A program made the position numbers and the translations under genes. Below, piece by piece: positions 22,412 to 30,756 of a stretch of DNA of 36,612 nt. The first letter of the stretch is position 1; every line of letters begins with the position of its first letter. The notes under the pieces were generated by a model that was given only the letters and a program-made list of their open reading frames with translations, was not told the origin of the DNA and searched no databases. This DNA is from Candidatus Aminicenantes bacterium (GTDB taxonomy: Bacteria; Acidobacteriota; Aminicenantia; UBA2199). The DNA lies in contig JAPKZL010000233.1 of the NCBI GenBank assembly GCA_026393795.1, positions 1 through 36,612 of the forward strand, given 5' to 3'.

Positions 22412-23422
22412 TCAAAGGGATTCTTTCTGGTAGGCGATGATATCGTAAAGAATTTTTTCGCGCTCGTCGTCATTGCGACCGCGCTGCTCTTTGCGGGAAT
22501 TGGAGTGCAGTCGCAAGATCACCAGTGCTTTGAGGTAGGCCAGCATATGGATTTGCACGAATTCAGGCTGGGTGCGTTGGGCGCTGCGGAAGCTGGTTTC
22601 CAGATAGTTTTTATTCGATTCCTTGAGCAGAAAATCCTTTTGCGTTTTCATGGCCTTGATGAAAGATGAACTGATGTAAAACCCGGCCCCCCCCTCCTTC
22701 TGCAACAATTCGTATTCCTGGTCGATGAAATCGCCGTATGTTTTTTCAAAAATTTTCTTTTTTTCGGGATCGGCGCCCAGGCTGCGCACATAATTCAGAA
22801 AATCGATCAGGATGTTTTTTTTCTGCTCGGGATCCTGTTGGCTCTGGGACATGGTGCCGTCTTCATTCAGGGCGATGACCCGGGTCAGAAAGCTCAGGAT
22901 GTTCAAGCCCCGTTCATCAATGGTGGTATGGGTGAAAAAATCGCGGATCAAATGGGCCTTAAGCCCGGGGAGTCCGCCGCGTTCGCGCGCCAGGTAGCGC
23001 TGCAGCGGCCGGCCGCTGTCCTTGATCATCTGGGTGAATTTAATGCAGATGATGCGAAACTCGCTGCGCATGTGGTCCAAAAAAAAGTCGAGGAAGTTGC
23101 GGACGGTCTGCTCAGCCTGAACATACGCCTCGCTTCCCGGTTGGCAGGTCAACTCCACGACTTCTTCCTTGCCGTTCTTGCCGTAATGGCCGTTGCTCAG
23201 CAACGATTTCAAGACTGTGTCTGTCAGCTCCGCGGTGGCAGGATCATGTCCGCTTTCAAGGTTTTTGAGAAAAACCACTCCTTCCTTGTTGACCAGCAGC
23301 TTTTCATTGCCGATCTTGACCGTATAAAAAACATCAATGATTTCGGAGGTGTTGATCGGAACGGTATCCCCGATCTTTATGGTATTGGTTTCAGGTTTGC
23401 GAGGTGGTTCGGGGATTCCCAT
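22412..23422 (-). CDS. Cytoplasmic protein of unknown function
   Basis: A 336-residue protein without signal peptide or membrane helix. Residues 1-90 are strand-rich (IKIGDTVPINTSEIIDVFYTVKIG, VVFLKNLESG); the rest is helical and charged, with FLDFFLDHMRSEFRIICIKFTQ and a Lys/Arg-rich end. No family was recognised. No ribosome-binding site precedes the ATG, but a consensus promoter ends six bases before it, so a leaderless mRNA is likely. The Pro-rich first 12 residues would then be the true N-terminus. It is divergent from the REC-HD-GYP gene and could belong to the same signalling block, but nothing in the sequence shows this. Confidence 0.75.
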   Translation of the reverse strand: MGIPEPPRKPETNTIKIGDTVPINTSEIIDVFYTVKIGNEKLLVNKEGVVFLKNLESGHDPATAELTDTVLKSLLSNGHYGKNGKEEVVELTCQPGSEAYVQAEQTVRNFLDFFLDHMRSEFRIICIKFTQMIKDSGRPLQRYLARERGGLPGLKAHLIRDFFTHTTIDERGLNILSFLTRVIALNEDGTMSQSQQDPEQKKNILIDFLNYVRSLGADPEKKKIFEKTYGDFIDQEYELLQKEGGAGFYISSSFIKAMKTQKDFLLKESNKNYLETSFRSAQRTQPEFVQIHMLAYLKALVILRLHSNSRKEQRGRNDDEREKILYDIIAYQKESL

Positions 23423-23428
23423 ACGTTT

Positions 23429-23457
23429 AATATAGTATTGGCTTTGCTATTTGTCAA
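23429..23457 (-). promoter_or_regulatory. Consensus sigma-70 promoter, leaderless arrangement
   Basis: Minus strand TTGACA (23457-23452), 17-base spacer, TATATT (23434-23429), then six bases to the ATG at 23422. The predicted first transcribed base is the A of the start codon. Confidence 0.85.
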
Positions 23458-23505
23458 TTTTTAACACTTTCTGGCTCTCTCGGCCATGGTTTTCCTGCAT
23501 TGGGC

Positions 23506-23534
23506 TTGAATATTTGTTTCCATTGTGTTAATTA
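23506..23534 (+). promoter_or_regulatory. Promoter candidate for the cyclic-di-GMP block
   Basis: TTGAAT (23506-23511), 17-base spacer, TAATTA (23529-23534). The leader to the ATG at 23645 would be about 105 bases, long for this window, and holds no clear riboswitch fold. Confidence 0.4.
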
Positions 23535-23644
23535 TGTAATTAAAAGCAAAACCCTGTAAATGGCAAAATTGGATTCTTGCTCCCGGCCATAAAAGCGAGG
23601 GTCATTCTTCAGACTGATTTTACGGGGCGTTCAGGGGAGGAAAA

Positions 23645-25174
23645 ATGGCAGTCAACAAGGCGAGAATCCTTTGTGTGGATGATGAGGCGGTCAACCTGAA
23701 GCTTTTTGATGCATTTTTGCTTCCCCAGGGCTATGAGGTGCTGCATGCCCAAAGCGGCCGGCAGGCGCTGGAGATAATCAAGGAGCAGAAAGTTGACCTG
23801 GTGCTTCTGGATATCATGATGCCCGAGATGAACGGCTATGACGTATGCCGCAAGATCAAAGAGGACCGGAATTTAGCCAATATCCCGGTGGTCATGGTCA
23901 CCAGCCTGCTGGACAAGAAGGAAAGGATCAAGGGCATCGAGGCCGGGGCCGAAGATTTCATATCCAAGCCCATCGACAAGGGGGAGGTGCTGGCGCGCAT
24001 CAAGATGCTGCTGCAAATGAAGGAGTTGCATGACCGGCTGGAACAGGCCTATGCCAGCGTGACCAGCCTGGCGGCATTCGGCAAGGAAACCATCAAAATT
24101 TTTGATCCCATGAATTTTGCCTTGATGCCCAATATCGACCGCCTGGTCAGTCAGATCATACGCCAAACCATCGAGACGGTTGACCGGCCGCAGATCTTTA
24201 TCGTCAGTGTCTGGACCGACGTAGGCTGGAAATGGTATTATTACGAAGCGCCTTTCAAGGAATTGACCCGGCGCGAGTTCGATTTGGACCCCCAGAATTC
24301 ACTGTTGTTGCCCGGAAAAGGAGATTCGGCCATTTTGTACGCCACGCGCTCCGAATTTGCCGCCAAGGGCTTGCTGGCTTTTGTCTCATGCCTGGAATCC
24401 CATCCGCTGCTGAACGTGACGGTTGAAAATTTGTTTTGTTTTTTAAGCGCCGAATTGTGCGTGTTTGCCGCCAATTACGGCCGTGATGTCGGCGCCTACG
24501 ACTCGGCGATCCTGAACACCCTGGCCACGCAGAGCCTGCTTTTCAAATTGCTGTCCGATCAGGCCTGGCAAAACCAAGAGGATGTCGTCCACACCGTCAA
24601 TGCCCTGGCGCGGGCTGTTGTGTCCCATGATGTCAATTGGGGCAACCATGTCCTGCGCGTGGGAGAATTCTGCGCCCTGCTGGGCCGTCAGCTTGGTTTG
24701 AAAGAAAATTTCATCCGCGCCATTCAGCTGCAGTCGCAATTGCACGACGTGGGCAATATTTTCATACCGCTTGAGATCTTGAAAAAAAAGGGCGTGCCGA
24801 ACTTTCAGGAATGGGAGATCATCCGCACCCATACCCGGTTCGGGGCGCAGATCATCGGCGACCATCCGCATCTGGCCATGGCCCACGCCATTGCCCTTAG
24901 CCATCATGAAAACTGGGATGGCAGCGGCTATCCCAATTGGTCCAAAGGCGAACAGATCCCCTTGGCGGGAAGGATCGCCGCCCTGGCCGATCGCTACGAC
25001 GTCTTGCGTATCGCCCGGCCTTACAAGCCGGCCATGGACCATCGAACCGTCTGCGAAAAAATCAGCTGCGGTGATGAACGCATCAAGCCGGAATTTTTTG
25101 ACCCCGCCGTGCTCAAGGCATTCCTTGAATTGGCGCCGCAGTTTGAAGCAATCTATGAGAAACTGAAGGGCTAA
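23645..25174 (+). CDS. Response regulator with HD-GYP output domain (variant active site)
   Basis: A 509-residue regulator. Residues 1-125 are a receiver domain with acidic pocket DDE (12-14), phosphoacceptor Asp56 in LLDIMMP and Lys in SKPID. Residues about 130-300 are a linker domain of unknown type. The HD-GYP domain starts near 315: HDVGNIFIP (the usual Lys of HDxGK is Asn), [21 protein letters not shown], and ADRYDVL. HD-GYP proteins hydrolyse cyclic di-GMP; the GYP loop and the metal-binding His/Asp residues remain, but the Lys-to-Asn change makes activity uncertain. AGGGGAGG precedes the ATG. The histidine kinase that may phosphorylate it starts 19 bases after the stop codon. Confidence 0.92.
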   Translation: MAVNKARILCVDDEAVNLKLFDAFLLPQGYEVLHAQSGRQALEIIKEQKVDLVLLDIMMPEMNGYDVCRKIKEDRNLANIPVVMVTSLLDKKERIKGIEAGAEDFISKPIDKGEVLARIKMLLQMKELHDRLEQAYASVTSLAAFGKETIKIFDPMNFALMPNIDRLVSQIIRQTIETVDRPQIFIVSVWTDVGWKWYYYEAPFKELTRREFDLDPQNSLLLPGKGDSAILYATRSEFAAKGLLAFVSCLESHPLLNVTVENLFCFLSAELCVFAANYGRDVGAYDSAILNTLATQSLLFKLLSDQAWQNQEDVVHTVNALARAVVSHDVNWGNHVLRVGEFCALLGRQLGLKENFIRAIQLQSQLHDVGNIFIPLEILKKKGVPNFQEWEIIRTHTRFGAQIIGDHPHLAMAHAIALSHHENWDGSGYPNWSKGEQIPLAGRIAALADRYDVLRIARPYKPAMDHRTVCEKISCGDERIKPEFFDPAVLKAFLELAPQFEAIYEKLKG

Positions 25175-25193
25175 ACAATCTGGAGGTGGCAGG

Positions 25194-26159
25194 ATGGAGA
25201 AAAAGAAAGCGCAACCTTCCCTGCTGGAGTTTGAAAACGAAGTCAGAAAACTCAAGGCGATCATCACCTTGATCATTTATGGGCTGCTGTTTTTACTGCT
25301 CAAGACTCTGTATGACCGCATGATCGATTTTCCCAGGACCTCGGCCGCTTTTATCATCACGTTGCTGGCCTTCCTGCTGGTGCTGATCGTTTTCTTACTC
25401 AACCGTTTTTCAAAAAAAGTCATCAAAAAAATCACGTCTTACACGGCGGCTACCCAGGCGGCCAACCAGGCCAAGTCGGATTTCCTGGCCAACATGTCGC
25501 ATGAGCTGCGCTCTCCCTTGAACGCCATCATCGGTTTTTCCGAGGTTTTAAAGGAGGGCCTGGCCGGGGATTTAAACTCCAGGCAGAAAGACTATTGCGT
25601 TGAAATTTTCAACAGCGGACAGCATTTGCTGTCGCTGATCAACGACATTTTGGACCTGTCGAAAATCGAAGCCGGCAAGATGACCCTGGAGCCGGAAAAA
25701 GTCAACTTGCCCATGCTCCTGGAAAGTTCCCTGTCGATTGTCAGGGAAAAAGCGCTGGCCCACGATATTGTCTTGAATGCCAGCATCAGCGGCGATGTGG
25801 GCGATGGGATGGTCGATGTGCGCAAATTCAAGCAAATGGTCTACAACCTGCTGGCCAATGCCGTCAAGTTTACCCCGGATGGAGGCCGCATCCTTCTGCA
25901 GGCGCGGCTGGCTCCTGCCGGACAGCTCGAATTTTCGGTCACGGACAGCGGGATCGGTATTGCCGAAAAAGACCTGCCGCGGCTTTTCACCCCCTTCGAA
26001 CAGTTGGACCGTTCTCTGGCGCGAAAATATGAAGGAACGGGTTTGGGTTTGTCCATGGTCAAGCGCCTGGCCGAACTGCATGGGGGTTTGGTAAGCGTGA
26101 GCAGCGAACTGGGGAAGGGCAGCTGTTTTGTCGTCCGCATCCCCCTGCCGATGGTTTGA
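25194..26159 (+). CDS. Membrane histidine kinase, no periplasmic sensor domain
   Basis: A 321-residue kinase. Two membrane helices (about 23-40 and 50-70) are joined by only ten or so residues, so there is no real external sensor. The HisKA dimerisation helix carries the phosphorylated His in FLANMSHELRSPLNAIIGFSEV; the ATPase part has the N-box NLLANAVKFTP, G1 DSGIGI, F-box LFTPFEQ and G2 GTGLGLSM. It probably phosphorylates the receiver protein encoded directly upstream (19-base gap). GGAGG lies before the ATG. Sensing through the membrane or by a partner is inferred, since no other input domain is visible. Confidence 0.95.
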   Translation: MEKKKAQPSLLEFENEVRKLKAIITLIIYGLLFLLLKTLYDRMIDFPRTSAAFIITLLAFLLVLIVFLLNRFSKKVIKKITSYTAATQAANQAKSDFLANMSHELRSPLNAIIGFSEVLKEGLAGDLNSRQKDYCVEIFNSGQHLLSLINDILDLSKIEAGKMTLEPEKVNLPMLLESSLSIVREKALAHDIVLNASISGDVGDGMVDVRKFKQMVYNLLANAVKFTPDGGRILLQARLAPAGQLEFSVTDSGIGIAEKDLPRLFTPFEQLDRSLARKYEGTGLGLSMVKRLAELHGGLVSVSSELGKGSCFVVRIPLPMV

Positions 26160-26204
26160 AGGGGCAGCGCAAGTCGTGTTAGAATGAAGCAAGAGGAAGG
26201 GAGC

Positions 26205-26609
26205 ATGGAAGCAGAAAGAAAGTTCGCGCGCTTTGATCCGGCTATTCCGATCGTTGGCTACTTTGAGTTGACCAACGTGGTGACCGGGGAGTTCCGCAAC
26301 CGGGAAGAATTTCTGATCAAAAATATTTCTATGGGCGGTTTCAACCTCACATCCAACTATCCGCCGGCCATCGGCAACCCGTACCAGGTTTTCATCCACT
26401 ACGCCAAGGGAAAGCACGAATTCAAAATCAAGATCGTCCATTCGCGCATCCTGCGCTTTCAGGACAAGCCCGAGGGCGTCTTCCGCCAGGGGGTGGTGTA
26501 TTCCTCCGGCTGCGTGATTGCCGACGAAAATGAATCCCAGAAAGCCCTGGTGTTGGAGATCATCAAGAATGACTGCGGCTCGACGCCGCCGGCCGAGCCG
26601 AAGCAATGA
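26205..26609 (+). CDS. PilZ-domain protein (cyclic di-GMP receptor)
   Basis: A 134-residue protein made of one PilZ domain. The RxxxR arm is in ERKFARFD at the N-terminus and the second binding motif is KNISMGGFNL, close to the (D/N)xSxxG consensus, so cyclic di-GMP binding is likely. It would act as a small adaptor for a target outside this window. The ATG at 26205 is preferred because AGGAAGGGAG precedes it; an in-frame ATG at 26184 has no such site. It lies 45 bases after the kinase gene and 60 before the diguanylate cyclase, in the same orientation. Confidence 0.88.
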   Translation: MEAERKFARFDPAIPIVGYFELTNVVTGEFRNREEFLIKNISMGGFNLTSNYPPAIGNPYQVFIHYAKGKHEFKIKIVHSRILRFQDKPEGVFRQGVVYSSGCVIADENESQKALVLEIIKNDCGSTPPAEPKQ

Positions 26610-26669
26610 TCTTGTATCCGCGATCAAGGATCATGAAAAATACCACCGGCTGACCCGGCGCGAAAAACC

Positions 26670-28196
26670 ATGAAAGATAGTAAACTATTGTTTTTTTTCC
26701 ATCCGGGCAGGAAAAATGAATTGCTTTACGAGATCGGCGTGCAGATGAGCGCCGAACTCGATCGCTGCCGCCTGTTGCGCCTGATCGTCGACCGTATCAA
26801 GGCCGTCCTGGGGCTGTCTTATTGCGCCATCCTGCTGAAAGAGGGCAATGACCTGGTCATCCGCGCCGTGACCGAGTACCCGGACGACATCATTGGCAAA
26901 AAAATTCCGCTGGGCCAGGGCATCAGCGGCCGCTGCGCCCTGAACAAAAAAGAATACCTGGTCCCCGACCTCAGCCGCTGCGATTTTTACATCCACCTGG
27001 GCGACCGTGTTTTCCGTTCGGAACTCGATGTCCCGATCATTTTCCACAATAGTGTCCTGGGGGTGCTCAACGTTCAGAGCATGCGAAAAAACGCCTTTAC
27101 CCGCAACGATGTGCAATTCATTAAAATCCTGAGCAACCAGATCGGCGTGGCCCTGCACAATTCCCAAGTACTCACGCAGATGGAGCTGCTCCAGGATATC
27201 GGCATGAAGCTGGTCTCCACCATCAAGCCCGAGGAACTTTTCGCCTTGATCGTGACCGAAACCCAACAACGCCTGCATTATGCCACCTGCGCCATTTTGG
27301 AAATCAGCGGCGATCACCTGGTGTTCAAGGCCTCCAGCGAAGAGTTTCCCAGGGAACTGATCGGTCTGCAGATACCTATCGGCAAAGGCATTACCGGCCG
27401 TTGCGCATTGGAAAAAAAAGTGGTCAACGTCGGCGATATTCGCCTCGACCCTACGTACATCCGTTCTGGCATCCTGGACATCCGCTCCGAGATCGCCTGC
27501 CCGGTGATCTTCACAGGCGAACTGCTTGGGGTGTTGACCGTCGAGAGCAAGAATGAAAATGCGTTCAACGAGGACGATATCCGCCTGCTTTCCATTCTCT
27601 CGCTGCAGGTGGCGGTGGGCATGCACAACGCCAGGATGTACGCCGAAATAGAGAAAATGGCCATCACCGACCCGCTGACCGGCCTTTACAATTACCGCTA
27701 TTTCTACCAGCGCCTGGGAGCCGAACTGGCCCGTTCGCAGCGCTACCACCATCCCTTGACGGTCATCATGATCGATTTGGACGATTTTAAAAAGATCAAC
27801 GACCATTGCGGCCATTTGTGCGGAGATCGTGTTCTCAAGGAAGCCGCCCTGGCCATTCGTAAGAACATCCGCCGTTACGACGAACCCATGGTCCTCAAAG
27901 GCGGGGAACTCGACATCATATCCCGCTACGGCGGCGAGGAGTTCATCATCATCCAGCCCGATACCCCTTTGGCCGGGGGGTTGGTTTGTGCCGAGAGACT
28001 GAGGAAAATGCTGGAAACAGAAATCGGCGTCCGCTCCGGCCTGCCCTGCAATGAGAATTCGCCTGAGCGGGTGACCGGCAGCTTCGGGGTCGCCGCCTAT
28101 CGTGATGGGGATACCATGGATAGCATCATCAAGCGGACCGACACGGCCATGTACCAGGCCAAGGACCCGGGTAAAAACCGGGTGCTGGCCCTCTGA
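26670..28196 (+). CDS. GAF-GAF-GGDEF diguanylate cyclase
   Basis: A 508-residue soluble protein. Two GAF sensor domains occupy about 20-165 and 175-325; both contain the IPLGQGISGRCAL / IPIGKGITGRCAL motif, so the pair arose by duplication. The GGDEF domain (about 335-505) has the active-site GGEEF, the substrate-binding DLDDFKKIND and a typical end (DTAMYQAK). It makes cyclic di-GMP from two GTP. The inhibitory RxxD site before GGEEF is absent (GELD in its place), and an insertion of about ten residues lies before it, so product inhibition is probably lost. It has no clear ribosome-binding site at the ATG. It likely supplies the signal read by the neighbouring PilZ proteins. Confidence 0.95.
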   Translation: MKDSKLLFFFHPGRKNELLYEIGVQMSAELDRCRLLRLIVDRIKAVLGLSYCAILLKEGNDLVIRAVTEYPDDIIGKKIPLGQGISGRCALNKKEYLVPDLSRCDFYIHLGDRVFRSELDVPIIFHNSVLGVLNVQSMRKNAFTRNDVQFIKILSNQIGVALHNSQVLTQMELLQDIGMKLVSTIKPEELFALIVTETQQRLHYATCAILEISGDHLVFKASSEEFPRELIGLQIPIGKGITGRCALEKKVVNVGDIRLDPTYIRSGILDIRSEIACPVIFTGELLGVLTVESKNENAFNEDDIRLLSILSLQVAVGMHNARMYAEIEKMAITDPLTGLYNYRYFYQRLGAELARSQRYHHPLTVIMIDLDDFKKINDHCGHLCGDRVLKEAALAIRKNIRRYDEPMVLKGGELDIISRYGGEEFIIIQPDTPLAGGLVCAERLRKMLETEIGVRSGLPCNENSPERVTGSFGVAAYRDGDTMDSIIKRTDTAMYQAKDPGKNRVLAL

Positions 28197-28208
28197 GTTG
28201 CAAGAAAT

Positions 28209-28688
28209 TTACTTTTTCGCTGCCTCGGCCAGAAGCCGGTCGATGAATTGATAATATTCCTGCGGCGCCGCGGAAATTTCCACGCCGATCTCGACGATAT
28301 TGGAAAAAGAACGCTTGCCGCCCACCCAACGGACGACCCCTTTGATATTCATGATATTTTCCCCGTTGTCCAGCGTGATGGTGATGTTGGGAGTATGGTG
28401 GGCGACGGCGGTGGCCAGTTTCATCCCGCCTTTGGAAATATTGCATATCCTAGCCGTTTCCTGGTCTATTTTGGCCATCATTTTGATGTTGATTCTTTTT
28501 TGAGTCCGCCGCTCATCCTGGACGTTGGGAACGTCCGCTTTCTCGATGATATCCTGATAGGCATTCTCGGTCCTATTGCTCGGCAATTTGATTTCAATTT
28601 TTTTCTGCAATCCGAAGCCGCAATGCGGGCACATGATGGCCTGGTCGGAAACCTTGCCGTTGCATTCGCTGCAGTGTGTTAACGCCAT
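28209..28688 (-). CDS. Zinc-ribbon/PilZ protein, paralog 1
   Basis: A 159-residue protein. Residues 1-26 form a zinc ribbon with two Cys pairs (CSECNGK, CPHCGFG). After a charged linker comes a PilZ domain: RTQKR (RxxxR) at about residue 61, CNISKGGMKLA for the second cyclic-di-GMP contact, and ITLDNGENIMNIKGVVRWVGGKR. The zinc ribbon may bind a protein or nucleic acid partner when the PilZ part is occupied. GGAGAAGG precedes the ATG, and a near-perfect promoter lies at 28716-28744. It converges with the diguanylate cyclase (12-base gap). About half its residues match the next gene. Confidence 0.88.
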   Translation of the reverse strand: MALTHCSECNGKVSDQAIMCPHCGFGLQKKIEIKLPSNRTENAYQDIIEKADVPNVQDERRTQKRINIKMMAKIDQETARICNISKGGMKLATAVAHHTPNITITLDNGENIMNIKGVVRWVGGKRSFSNIVEIGVEISAAPQEYYQFIDRLLAEAAKK

Positions 28689-28715
28689 GGACCTTCTCCT
28701 TCATCAATTGCCATA

Positions 28716-28744
28716 ATTATACATCCGCTGAAATGAACTTTCAA
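28716..28744 (-). promoter_or_regulatory. Sigma-70 promoter of zinc-ribbon/PilZ paralog 1
   Basis: Minus strand TTGAAA (28744-28739), 17-base spacer, perfect TATAAT (28721-28716). Confidence 0.8.
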
Positions 28745-28806
28745 CTATTTTTTCCTTAATTTCGGACTTGTTCCGGCGCTCGGGGTCGGCCGGTTCAGGC
28801 TGCCTG

Positions 28807-29277
28807 TCAATAATTGGCCAGCAGATAGTCAATGAATTCGTAATACGCCGGCGGGGCGGCGGTAATTTGCACGCCAAAATCAACCAGGTTGGAAAACGAA
28901 CGTTTGCCGCTCACCCAGAGGATGTTCCCTTTCAAGTCAAAAATGCTTTCTCCGTTATCCAGGGTGATGTCGACATGGGGATCCTTGGGGAAAAAAGGCG
29001 ATGACAGTTTCATGCCGCTCTTGGAGAGATTGAAAAGCATGGCCGTTTCCTGGTTCACCTTGACCATCATTTTGATGTCGATCCTCTTGTGGGCGCGTTT
29101 TTCCTCCCACGCCCGTTCTTCGTTTTCGTTGTTGAAAACCTCCCGCTTGGCAGCCTTGTCTCTCTGCTGGCGCAGCAAATTCTCCAAATCAACGGAGATG
29201 CCCAAACCGCAATGCGGGCAGATCAACGCCTTGTCGGACACTTTGCCCTTGCATTCGCTGCAACGTATCAGTGCCAT
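28807..29277 (-). CDS. Zinc-ribbon/PilZ protein, paralog 2
   Basis: A 156-residue paralog of the preceding gene with the same order: zinc ribbon (CSECKGK, CPHCGLG), charged linker, then PilZ with RAHKR (RxxxR) and FNLSKSGMKLS. The second motif has Ser where paralog 1 has Gly (NLSKSG versus NISKGG), leaving the last Gly in place. The C-terminal end (YYEFIDYLLANY) matches the YYQFIDRLLAE of paralog 1. Both binding motifs are kept, so both copies probably bind cyclic di-GMP with different partners. It has a separate promoter at 29304-29332, so the two copies are independently controlled. Confidence 0.88.
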   Translation of the reverse strand: MALIRCSECKGKVSDKALICPHCGLGISVDLENLLRQQRDKAAKREVFNNENEERAWEEKRAHKRIDIKMMVKVNQETAMLFNLSKSGMKLSSPFFPKDPHVDITLDNGESIFDLKGNILWVSGKRSFSNLVDFGVQITAAPPAYYEFIDYLLANY

Positions 29278-29303
29278 GGTGGTTCTCCCTAGTTTGTGAT
29301 TGT

Positions 29304-29332
29304 ATTTTACAATTTAAAATAATTTATTTCAA
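29304..29332 (-). promoter_or_regulatory. Sigma-70 promoter of zinc-ribbon/PilZ paralog 2
   Basis: Minus strand TTGAAA (29332-29327), 17-base AT-rich spacer, TAAAAT (29309-29304). Confidence 0.7.
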
Positions 29333-29352
29333 TCAAGGCTGCCGATTAATCA

Positions 29353-29512
29353 GTTCGGCGTTCGGAGTAAGGAGTTGGGAGTAAGGAGTGAAGATTAGGA
29401 ACGTTCGGAGTTGGGAGTAAGGAGTTCGGAGTAAAGAGAATGAAAGAAAAAGAATTACCTGACTTTTCTTACGCCGAACGCTCAACGCTGAACGCCCGAC
29501 GCTTAACCCTGA
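29353..29512. repeat. Heptamer-rich palindromic repeat element, copy A
   Basis: The left half consists of degenerate 7-9 base units (GTTCGGAGT, AAGGAGT, TGGGAGT), and the right half of the complementary type (CCGAACGCT, CAACGCTGAACGC). The core AAGAAAAAG-AATTACCTGA-CTTTTCTT is itself a small hairpin. The whole can fold into one long imperfect hairpin. The sequence GGAGTGAAGATTAGGAACG and the core recur in the same orientation in copy B (30757-30937). Confidence 0.8.
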
Positions 29513-29517
29513 AATTA

Positions 29518-29550
29518 TTCGGGCCGGAGGCATGAAGCTTCCGGCCCGAA
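29518..29550 (-). terminator. Strong hairpin downstream of the HExxH gene
   Basis: TTCGGGCCGGAGGC pairs with GCTTCCGGCCCGAA (14 pairs, one G-T) around an ATGAA loop. It begins 26 bases after the stop codon of the gene at 29577-30413. The minus-strand flank (TAATTTC) is only weakly T-rich, so it may end transcription or protect the RNA end. Confidence 0.6.
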
Positions 29551-29576
29551 CGGGTCATGGTAAGGGGGGAGAAAAC

Positions 29577-30413
29577 TTAATTGGTTACCGGAGAAGCAAA
29601 ATGATAGGCTTCGACTTCTTTCCAGTAGTTCGAGTAGGACTGGGCTTTGGCCAGGGTCAGATCGTTGACCAGGCCGAGCGCCTGGGCGCGGATCCCGGCG
29701 AAAACTATGAACTTGGCCTTGCCATTTTCGCGCCGGTAGTTCTTGAGGAAGGGTTCCGGAGACACGGACATGAGTTGCAGGCTCTGCACGACGTGCACCA
29801 TTTCGTGGCAGTAAACCGACTCGTCCGTTCCGCTGACCATGGTCGGGAACATGCTGTAGGCCCAGCCGCGAACATTCGCGGCCAGAGGCGTATCCGCCTC
29901 GAAGGCCAGCATGCCGTTGCGCAGCGAAACCCGGTCCGACTTGCTCAAACTGAGCGCCAGGCTGATGATATCGCGAGGCGACACCGTGACGCGCAGGAAA
30001 GAACGTTTTTGCCGCGCGAACGGCGTGGCAATCTCAATCCGCACCAGGGGTAGGGAAAAACCCAGATAAGAGAGCGGCCCTTCGCCTGACGCGACGTTGT
30101 CGACCACCGAGGCCGAGAGGTTGGCCAGCAGGACGCCTGTGAAAACATTGCCTTTGCCGACCATGGCCTTGGACTGGTAAAAGCCCAAGCCGGCCGCCGA
30201 GCCATAAATAAAGCATTTACTGACATCTTTAAAAGACTTGATATTGCCCATGATCAGGCTTCTGAGCAACGTGCTTACGCCGGTGCCGATAACGTTCCCC
30301 GCCAGAATCGCTCCGTTGGAGGCTGCTTTTAATTCGCCGGCCGGCACCATGACCAACACCGCAAACAACACCGCTACCAACCACCGACTCGTCCAGTTCT
30401 TAAAATGTTTCAT
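29577..30413 (-). CDS. Exported HExxH protein, putative metallopeptidase
   Basis: A 278-residue protein with a signal peptide (about 1-31, ending LKAAS). A Gly/Ala-rich, weakly hydrophobic part (35-115) is followed by a strand-rich part and then YCHEMVHVVQSLQ with His203-Glu204-His207, a zinc-metallopeptidase HExxH site. EVEAYHF at 266-272 could give the third ligand, an arrangement similar to DUF4157-like HExxHvvQ...ExEA proteins. No close family was recognised. GGAGG lies six bases before the ATG at 30413. The gene stands alone between two copies of a repeat element, with a hairpin after its stop codon; no clear promoter was found. Confidence 0.75.
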   Translation of the reverse strand: MKHFKNWTSRWLVAVLFAVLVMVPAGELKAASNGAILAGNVIGTGVSTLLRSLIMGNIKSFKDVSKCFIYGSAAGLGFYQSKAMVGKGNVFTGVLLANLSASVVDNVASGEGPLSYLGFSLPLVRIEIATPFARQKRSFLRVTVSPRDIISLALSLSKSDRVSLRNGMLAFEADTPLAANVRGWAYSMFPTMVSGTDESVYCHEMVHVVQSLQLMSVSPEPFLKNYRRENGKAKFIVFAGIRAQALGLVNDLTLAKAQSYSNYWKEVEAYHFASPVTN

Positions 30414-30428
30414 TTGGTTCCTCCTTCC

Positions 30429-30710
30429 ATGACAGCAAAGGGATTGCAGGATGGCTGCCAAGCAGAGGTGAAGTGGCAAAGAACGTTTACTGGAGAGTGT
30501 TTCGGGGATTATTGGCCGTCACTTATATCGATTCCAAGGCTGCGCCGGAATTTGCGCGTTAAGGAGGTTTTCTTCGGTCCACAGGCCGGAGTGGTGTTTT
30601 TTGCGGATATTCAGGGATTAGAAAAGACCGATATGCCTGGGTATTATAAAGAAGGAGTGTTCAGGGACAAAAACGATAGACAATCATTGCAGGTGCAACT
30701 TTTGGCATAG
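30429..30710 (+). CDS. Doubtful short ORF in the 30414-30937 spacer
   Basis: A 93-residue frame from ATG 30429 with a fairly protein-like end (EVFFGPQAGVVFFADIQGLEKTDMPGYYKEGVF). It has no ribosome-binding site, no promoter and no recognised family, and it is divergent from the HExxH gene. It may be the end of a decayed gene. Apart from this and repeat copy B, the 524-base spacer shows nothing. Confidence 0.2.
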   Translation: MTAKGLQDGCQAEVKWQRTFTGECFGDYWPSLISIPRLRRNLRVKEVFFGPQAGVVFFADIQGLEKTDMPGYYKEGVFRDKNDRQSLQVQLLA

Positions 30711-30756
30711 GGGCAGGGGCAACACAAACCATCCGCCTATCCTAGGGATGAAGAAA

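Noticed and set aside
29353-29512. CRISPR array
   Set aside because: Repeats are degenerate 7-9 base units with no constant spacers, and no cas genes are present.
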